64,000 nt of DNA from Polytrichum commune. Its lineage: Eukaryota > Streptophyta > Polytrichopsida > Polytrichales > Polytrichaceae. The stretch's first letter is position 1, and each line of letters begins with the position of its first letter. A program made the position numbers and the translations under genes. Below the pieces are notes generated by a model. The model was not told the DNA's origin and did not search any database. It was given only the letters and a program-made list of their open reading frames with translations. Below are positions 56,218 to 64,000 of the stretch, in pieces. The stretch covers positions 23,223,666 through 23,287,665 of the forward strand of contig OX485807.1 of assembly GCA_950295325.1 (NCBI GenBank), in the 5' to 3' direction.

Positions 56218-59200
56218 TCACGAGTACAGCAGCTTCAGATCATCACTCTGACATCCTAAATTTCCAGAAGTGTGTCATCATGTTCATACATACATAGTTA
56301 GAGCTTATTTATCAGCTGAATGCTTGTTTACACCTCTTTACCCTTCTGATTTCCAGACGGGCGAAATCGACAACTGGACAGATATAAGGCGATCTTCAAC
56401 CACATGTATAGCTGTCTTTGTAAACTTGGGAGAGTCATAACCATGGACTAGAAAAACTTGTCAGAGAGGGAGACGTTAGACTTACAGTGAAGACGTACTA
56501 GTAGCCTTAATTATACTCATCATGCGATTATGGTGCTCTTCCACATCAGCACCTTATCACTCTTCATGTGCACATTGAATGTGCATATGATAAGAAAAGT
56601 GTAGTGCGTCCCAGTCGAATGTACTGCATGATTGGGACTGTGCAGTGACTTGTTGAGTCAATATTGTAATGATTGATTGAGTGGGTGAGTGAGTGACTGT
56701 AGTGTTTATTCTTGTAGATTATTTAAATTTTTGATCTGATTAATATGATGGTCATACTAGTCCATTGTAAACCCGGATGACCATTGCGTGTCAGCCCATT
56801 GTGTTGACAAGTGTTGCAACTAGGGTTCGTGAGGCACAAGTTGATATGTAGGGTGAGCTTCCAAAGGCCTTTGTAGCAATGATCCATACATTTGTAGCAA
56901 ACTTAATGGAACTTCTTAGAGTCAAGTTGTTGGGTCTTCTTGTAATATACTAGGCTCATGGGCCCATATGTTCGTTTTGTCCTTCCACCCGAACATATTA
57001 TGGATTAATGTAATGGGCCATTCCCGCATCATTTGCTCAACATGACATCAATTGACATCTTATTGTTCTTGAAATGATGGGGAATGGTAGGAGATTGACA
57101 GCCTCACGAGTCATAGCCAATCATGTGCCCTTGTATTATAGTAGACAACATTTTGGTTAGTTGTGATCAGTAGCCAAGTAGTAGCGATTTGCACAAAGTT
57201 GGAGAAAATTGATATTTGTTGACTTCTTTTATAGGAAAAAAATGTGGAAAAAATAGTGATCAATGATGAGCCAACTCATGAAAATGAGATTGCTAGTCCA
57301 TGGTCTTTGAGGACATCTGAATGTACAAGTGAATTCTTGCAAACGAAAATGATTGTTTTTTTTACCTAGTGAAGATTTTGTACTATGACAAGGTGGACCA
57401 TAGTTCCCAAAAATTAAATAAAATTGCAAGTGTAATTATCCAAATTGATGGCCCATGAAAACTTGTGAGTGGAACCATACATGAATTCATACATGTATAC
57501 CCAAGCAATCTTTTCTAAGCAACGAATTACAATACCATAAATTCTCTAGCATGCAAACGGTCATAGGCACAAGATTATGGATGTGAGGAGCCCTACCACA
57601 AGTTGTAGTATGCACCCATTGACCTACCAAGCTACAATTATAGTGGTAAGTGTTGAGTGCCTACTACAACCAATGATAGGGCAACACATATTAATTACCA
57701 GACATAGTGGTTAGCCCATAGCAAAGTCATCTATTATGGGTGCTAATGTGGCTCCTAATATCTAATAGGAATAAACACGTCAACATAATCGTTGAGCTTG
57801 ACCACTATGGCAACCACATGTTGTGGGGTTGCCTACAACTTGCATGCTCGCCCCACTACCATGTGTGAACAAACTCTAAAATTGCACAATCAAATCTAAG
57901 GATCGAAAAGAACGCATTTACATTGAAAATGCAACAAATATAATGATGCTTCAAGTAAAACTGACCTTCACTTAAAACTAGTTACAAAGGAATGTGACAC
58001 TTATGCATTTTAAAGAGGAAGCACCATATATTACATGAATAACAAATGAAGAAACCAGATCTGAACAATTATTGTTGTAGTTAAGGATAAGAAAGGTCAT
58101 GGTCGTATATAATACCAAAGAATTAACCATATTAGATGTTGTTGGCGTGTTATGTCTTCATTGGACATGAACACAACCAATGTAAACCATAGCAAATGGC
58201 CCTCACGACATGGTTGATGCCACACTTGATATCATACACGTGTCACTGTACTACAGATTGTAGCAAGGCTCCTCGGGTATAAATCTAGTACAAAGCAGAT
58301 AGGTTTTCTTCACTCTGCTGTGTAATCGTGGTCTTCAAGATTTGCATCATAAGTCAGATCTGCTTATCGGTTGTCCTTTTTTCTGCTTCTAGTAACATTT
58401 TCAAGCAATTCTTCAACATCAGTATGTCTTTTTTTCTTAAGTGACAAGTATTCTTGCTCTCTTTCGCCTTTTCATTCAAAGTCAAGTGCAACATTTTAGT
58501 CACTGACACATAATTCTGCCATGTCATTCATGTATGGTTCTGCATTTGAAGTGGTTTTGTGCTTAACTTAGCATCCTTTATTACAAACCACTGAGAGTGA
58601 GTGCTATTTTTGGACTGTAAATTGTTTGTGAGAGATGTTAGGGTGAACATGATGCAAAGATAGGGGTCACATAAGATCAGCATGATAATTAGGCGAAAAT
58701 TGAGGCCTAGTTTTGTACAGTGCTTAATAGTAGTGGCACTATACTGGTCTGCTATACTTTTTCTAGATAGACTCACTGTGAAAAACATCAGTGTATATAT
58801 TTGATAAATTTCATTTGACGTTCAACTTTAAATCCAAAGTGTTACATGACATTTTCAAAAACAAAACAATATGTCAATTGATATGTGCATTTGATTCATA
58901 ATGTCACCTCATTGTAGTTTACACAACATTTCAGAAAACTAAAATGAGGTTTATTCAAGTTGCTTATTAGTACAAGTCACTTCAATTTTTAAAGTGTCAA
59001 TTGACGTTTTATTTTTTCTTTCATGTGTCAAATTTTAAAATGTGCATGTCAATTGATGTGCATTTTTTTTTGGTGCAAATTTTTGCATGTCAAATGCCAA
59101 AAACTTGCAAAAACTTTGTCAAAATACACCTTGAAGAACATCCTATGCCATAAATATCTGCATTGTAGTACACATCGATCTGATTGCAGTACAATAGGGA

Positions 59201-59333
59201 TTTTAGCCCTAACCCTTAGAATTTTTTGATTTCTGGGTTTTAGGATTGATAGTTTAGTAAGCAATGGAGATGGTAACCTTGAAAGAGTGATATTATTGAA
59301 GAGAGACTTTTGGCTTCAGGCTCAATTCTGTAA
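56218..59333. other. 3' flank of the GARP gene and intergenic DNA
   Basis: 56218 to about 56800 probably includes the 3' UTR. A GAGTGGGTGAGTGAGTGACT stretch lies near 56679. The rest is AT-rich with no supported gene; 58820-59110 has scattered GTCAATTGA words. Confidence 0.4.
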
Positions 59334-59546
59334 GAGCGATTGGGGAGATTTTTGGGCATAATCAGTTTGCAAGTCCAACCGGTTACATGTTGACATCCTC
59401 CGGTTTTCCTTAGAATATACTTCGATAAATTGAGGTATATTCTGTAGATTCTGATCGGTAATTTTCCTGTAGTCTTGAACTTAACCGGTTATTTCTCAAA
59501 CTCAACAGGTTCATCTGTAACTAAGTGCCTGTTCTCCCTGATCTTT
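59334..59546 (-). mobile_element. MITE family B, copy 7, inverted, with target duplication
   Basis: A 213-bp element flanked by ATTCTGTAA (59325-59333) and GTTCTGTAA (59547-59555), 8 of 9 matching. Left end GATTGGGGAGATTTTTGGGC, right end CTGTTCTCCCTGATC. Confidence 0.85.
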
Positions 59547-59877
59547 GTTCTGTAACCCACCAGTAATAACTTCCTTTAGTAGAGTCAAACTTCTCCTGTT
59601 GATTGCAAACAATTAAGTTCTGTTACAGACATCCATGCCTTCCAGTAAGCTGCAAAGTTTGAAGTTTAGGTGTTCATTAAACTAACCATAAACATTAAAG
59701 GTGTTATGAATAACTTAATGTGTTCAGGTGTCAACCAGGAGAAATAAAGTCTACTGGTTGTTTTCTTAATTCTTCAGCTAAATTGATCCCTTAAACTGGG
59801 AATGACCAGTCCGGATTTCCATTGGCACTTTCGAACTCCTCATTCTCCAACTACATTAAGTTATTCGTCTCCACACC

Positions 59878-60083
59878 AATGACCGGGGAGAACCGGCCAC
59901 AGACAAACTGGTTGAGTTTGAGAAATAACTGATTGAAGTTCAAGACTTCAGGAAAATTTCTGGTCATTTTAGAGGAATTTTTTGAATATACCTCAAATTG
60001 ATAAAGACCACAACATGTAACCGGTTGGCCTTGGAATTGCTAGGATTTTGACCGATTACGCCCAAAAATCTCCCCAGACACTG
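59878..60083 (+). mobile_element. MITE family B, copy 8, with identical 9-bp target duplication
   Basis: A 206-bp element flanked by CTCCACACC at 59869-59877 and 60084-60092. Left end AATGACCGGGGAGAACCGGC, right end AAAAATCTCCCCAGACACTG. It lies 331 bp from copy 7 in opposite orientation. Confidence 0.9.
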
Positions 60084-60092
60084 CTCCACACC

Positions 60093-61129
60093 ACTTCTCA
60101 TCAAAAGCGGGTAGTCCTTCATTTCAGACACCATGACATCCTTGATGCAGTTTATGTGATTGCTGGAGGGCCTCTCTGATCATGGGTTTCTCATTTATTT
60201 CCATCTGTCTTGTAATGGATTGTTTATTGAACATTTGTCTTGGAAAACACGGAAACCATTGCTACTTGGGGGAACGTGGATACAACACTGGAGACAAGTC
60301 CTGACCTCCTGACTCCTTTTGAGTTCAACTATATAAAATGACATATCTATATAAGTCAACTACGTAGCATTAATTGCTCAACTGTTAATTAGCAGCAACT
60401 CACCCACATTAAATCCCACCTCAAAAAGTAAGGTGGCCATTGAACACCATTAATTACTCGTGCCTACGGTATCATCATTGGGTTAGGCTTTGTAATTAGC
60501 AATCTTCTACATCAATTTATGTAGGATCAGCGACAGGAATAGAAAGAAACCAGGATGCATGCTGGACCCACTCCTACTATTATTACCTGCCAAGGGAAAA
60601 TGTCTTGCTCTTTGAGTTGGGCCTCACCTATATATCTCTCCTATGTAAAGAGGGTCTGATGATAAAAACCTGCCCTTTGCAGGTTGGTGGCTAATTCATT
60701 ATAATTGAATCTTCATAACCTTACTCATGTTCTAGGTCAATCCACCATGGGCCTAAGAATTTTCAACGAATATGTCTCATATATTTTGGGTTCCCTTTCT
60801 ACAATGGATAGTATTCAACCTATGAAATGCGTGGGTGACTATGAAACAAAACCCCTATATACAAAATATTCATAGAGACAAACAAATGTATATGTACTAA
60901 CAATAGGTTAGAAAATGGACTCATATATTTATACTACTTAAGCTTTTCATTTTAATGAGATATTTGTCACTCTAAATACACAACACATAAATCATGAAAT
61001 AAGCAAGCATTTACCACATATATAATTCATTTTCATTTTCCAACGTGAAAGTCATTCAACATTTTTTCAACCATAGGATATAACTCATAATAATGTGATT
61101 CTAAAACACGTGTCATTTGGATGAACTAA
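60093..61129. other. intergenic, no feature seen
   Basis: AT-rich DNA without supported genes or recognised repeats. Confidence 0.4.
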
Positions 61130-61350
61130 GGTAAATTGGATGAAACTAGCACATTTATTGAAAATTTTCCTCTAGACCTTAGGTGACCCTTTTGTACATC
61201 TACCTTTAGTTTGAGATTATTAATAGCCTTTTAAAATGTACACACTAGAGAAAAATAATACGTCTTAGTTATATACACTTTGTACGCTAATGCCTCAAAT
61301 AATACCCCTTCCTACACTCACGTCAGTTTGTACATGGCATGAAGAGTTCA
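61130..61350 (+). repeat. dispersed repeat G, copy 4 (partial)
   Basis: GGATGAAACTAGCACATTTA, CACTAGAGAAAAATAATACG, CTCAAATAATACCCCTTCCT and TTTGTACATGGCATGAAGAG, in the same order as copy 1. Confidence 0.7.
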
Positions 61351-63068
61351 CCCCCGCGAACCTAGGTGGGAGTTATTGGAATTGCTACGATCCCATTATA
61401 TAATTAAAAAATAATTGTCACCTTGTGTAGCATGCATGTTGTGCAACAAGCAAGGGCCCCACGTGGCACTATGAGTCTATCGTGCACCTACTAGGCATGT
61501 CTCTACTATAATCAAGACGAGCAGGATATTTTATGCCAACCATTTGCTATCCATTCTCATCTTAGAAGAAAGTATTATTAGATGACATGCTAAGTAATGT
61601 TATTGTTTCTCTCTTTTCTTCTAAAACAAATATTGGAGACAAATGAAACAAATTGTAATTCATTGTCAAAAAACCATGTACAAGACCTCAGGAACCTTAA
61701 AAAAAGAAGCAAGGAAACCCTCTTGGGTGCACTCAAGGATGTGCAAATGGATGTGATGTGGCCCTTGGCCACCACATCACATCACAAATGAGGTGACGCT
61801 CAGGATATTGTAAAAAAAATTTAATGGGCCAATTTTTTGTAAAAGCAAAAAAAAAATTTTGGTCGACTGCTCTAGTCGACTACTATATTATATCCAACAT
61901 GTGTCAGTTTCTTATATTTCTATAGATATTTGAGGAAATTCTCTCTAGGAGTAAAACATTTCCTTATACACACATGAGACTAGTATTTATCTATGATTTC
62001 AGTATGTATGGTCTCTATTGCATTTAGAGGGTTTCATTAAGGGGTCCTCAATGCACGTAGCTCCAACCATCAAAGTAGAGTCCCCCCCTATCCAAGCCCT
62101 CCATGAGGCAAGAAAATTATCTCATACAAACGTACCTCTCATTCATCCAGTTCATGAAAACCTTGAGAAGTGAATAGGATGCAATCAAAATATATGCTTT
62201 GGATCCAACCATCATACTACTAAGGACTAAATAGAGAGAAGTCCTCACATTTTATAAGGACTTATGTTTGAGGGGTGTTCGAAGCATTATTATTAATTAA
62301 ATGTGATGGCGATATCCATAAATGTGCAAAATTTTGACTATAACTCTAAGTGAAGTTCAAAACAAAAGCATGATGATTATTGACAGGAGTGTCAAGGATT
62401 GTGAAATAAGGTGGCACATGACACAATTTTGCAGGTACACCTTATCGTAGTTGGACCCGTATTTATTTGAAGTTGATTTGACATTGGATTTATTATTACA
62501 AACCTATATAGGTGGTCAAGTTTTATGTTGGATGGATGATAGGTATGCTCATATGTTACAATTCCCTCTTAGTATGAATGACTCTACACCATTTATGGTA
62601 TTCATTGTCACATACATTACTTGCGAATGGCCTAGTAAACTAAATGCATAGAGGTCTCAAAGCATTATGTCCGCTAATTACCAATATGATATTATTTGTC
62701 AACATAAGTAATTTTTTACATGAAAAAATTATATTAGGATATTTAACATAGCACATTGGGGTACTTGAGATGATAGCTATGCATGTTAGTATGCAAGGGG
62801 TTCATATATTATTGAGCATACTACTAGCAAGTAACACTATATTCGTTAATTGGAGACTTTGGAAAGTCTCAAAATAAATTGGACCCGTAGTTTCGGATGT
62901 GAATATTGTGAACGTAGCGAACATGGGGAACATGGGGAACAATGGCAACATAATGTTTTAAAGATCCATATGTGATGAATATATATGTTTCTAAATATAG
63001 TAATTATTCAGTTGATAATCAAAACTATGCCAACACAATATTCCAATGACACGAAATTGCAAATTAGC
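61351..63068. other. intergenic; one weak frame at 62451-62651
   Basis: No gene is supported. The 66-codon plus frame ending at 62651 has protein-like words (GGQVLCWMDDRYAHML) but no ATG-initiated context or recognised domain. Confidence 0.3.
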
Positions 63069-63360
63069 ATCTGCAATATAATTATATAGTTTAGGGTCCA
63101 CATCCGTAAAAACACAGACATAAAAAACATTTGGATTCCACATCCGTAAATCAATGCATCCATGCAATATAATTATATAGTTTAGGGTCCATATCCGTAA
63201 TAACACAAACATAAAAAACATTTGGATTCCACATCCGTAAATCAATGCATCCATGCAATATAATTATATAGTTTAGGGTCCATATCCGTAATAACACAAA
63301 CATAAAAAAACATTTGGATTCCACATCCGTAAATCAATGCATCCATGCAATATAATTGTA
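63069..63360. repeat. 91-bp tandem repeat, about three units
   Basis: TTTAGGGTCC recurs at 63090, 63181 and 63272, exactly 91 bp apart, with a final partial unit. Shared words: CATATCCGTAATAACACAAA, CATTTGGATTCCACATCCGT and AATCAATGCATCCATGCAAT. The units are nearly identical, so the array is young. Confidence 0.9.
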
Positions 63361-63472
63361 ATCTATAAAATTGCTATAAAATGTGTCTAATATAGTATTC
63401 GACCCCAATGTCATATATTTTATGAAAAACCAATACACATTCAAATATCTTTGGTCCAAACCTACGTCAATA

Positions 63473-63991
63473 TCATTCACCATCTTCATCTTCTGCTTCA
63501 TTTCCATTCTCGACATTGTTTTCTGCAGCAGCAATACGTGCCAAGTTGTCTTTGGCAAAATCTATATGTTTTTGGGGGATGGTCATTGTTTCAGTTTTGG
63601 AACCTTTGCGTGGTTTCCAAGCACAAAGTATGGTATCCATGTTTATCCATATTGGTTCGTATGCTGAGTCCATTGTCCATTTGAAACCTTTTTTCGTATC
63701 CCACCCTAAATATGTGCGGAGCACATTTTGATCTTTGGTGCTTGGACGGCAATATTCCACCTCAATTTGACGAAAATTTGGGCTAGTTGGAACAAAATTT
63801 GGTGATGACAATGCTTTCACCAACCAAATCGGTTTAGGATGTTCCTCATCTCCAGGACGTACGAGGACCATATAACCTTCGTAGCAATCAATAGCCACAC
63901 GAAATGATGGAGCCGGGCGATTACGAGCAGGGCCAACATAATGGTCGTCCGCCGCGAACTCTTCACGAACGTCCCCATTGTTGAAGAACAT
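63473..63991 (-). CDS. 172-aa reading frame of unknown family, may continue beyond the window
   Basis: Minus-strand frame from an ATG at 63991 to a stop at 63473-63475. The frame is still open in the last bases of the window, so it may be the C-terminal part of a longer protein. The composition is convincingly coding: an N-terminal DDHYVGPARNRPAPSF, a beta-rich centre GYMVLVRPGDEEHPKPIWLV and VEYCRPSTKD, a Trp-rich part YLGWDTKKGFKWTMDSAYEP with WINMDTILCAWKPRKGSK, and a very acidic tail EAEDEDGE. The centre has the look of an SH3-like/BAH-like module, but that is inference only. It resembles the 45-kb frame in its last third. It ends just beyond the 91-bp tandem array. Confidence 0.55.
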   Translation of the reverse strand: MFFNNGDVREEFAADDHYVGPARNRPAPSFRVAIDCYEGYMVLVRPGDEEHPKPIWLVKALSSPNFVPTSPNFRQIEVEYCRPSTKDQNVLRTYLGWDTKKGFKWTMDSAYEPIWINMDTILCAWKPRKGSKTETMTIPQKHIDFAKDNLARIAAAENNVENGNEAEDEDGE

Positions 63992-64000
63992 GGCCTCAGA

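Noticed and set aside
63069-63360. CRISPR-like array
   Set aside because: The repeats are contiguous 91-bp units without unique spacers, in a plant nuclear genome. It is an ordinary tandem repeat.

Overview
This window is nuclear DNA from a land plant. The visible genes have many short exons and canonical GT/AG introns. They include a thylakoid CURT1 protein with a chloroplast transit peptide, a plant GARP/G2-like transcription factor and a plant-type gamma-glutamyl hydrolase. Most of the AT-rich remainder is small inverted-repeat transposons and decayed repeats. A bacterial/fungal-type zinc alcohol dehydrogenase with a plant exon structure hints at a seed-free plant (bryophyte, lycophyte or fern), but I cannot fix the species; that part is inference.

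Layout. 1-2854: 3' part of a gamma-glutamyl hydrolase (GGH) gene (+), whose first exons lie before the window. 2952-3481: three phase-consistent exons of an unrecognised protein. 4455-4811: a small uncharacterised reading frame (-). 4903-4976: intact tRNA-Arg(TCG), with a decayed relative 0.7 kb downstream. 6959-10288: complete five-exon CURT1 gene (-), whose first intron holds a four-unit array made from copies of its own exon 1/intron 1 junction. 10.6-29.2 kb: repeat-dominated DNA, including a 1.74-kb palindromic pogo-like element (12718-14457), a second pogo-like element carrying a transposase-tail remnant (23723-24498), and half of an eight-copy MITE family with 9-bp target duplications. 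29469-34296: complete eleven-exon zinc alcohol dehydrogenase gene (-), with a 5S-rRNA-like fragment in one intron and a tandem duplication in its leader. 34.9-53 kb: repeats, MITEs and tandem arrays, with one unknown 114-aa reading frame (44943-45287). 53479-56217: complete five-exon GARP transcription factor gene (+) with a GC-AG intron. 56.2-64 kb: repeats again, ending in a 172-aa reading frame (63473-63991, -) that seems distantly related to the 114-aa one.

The four recognised genes act in unrelated processes (folate polyglutamate turnover, thylakoid membrane curvature, aldehyde/alcohol oxidation, transcription). I see no gene cluster and no operon-like organisation. The interest lies in the repeat biology: how small elements nest, pair in inverted orientation, copy splice junctions and preserve target-site duplications. 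Exon coordinates come from reading splice sites and checking that codon phase is kept across every junction; no alignment or expression data were available.
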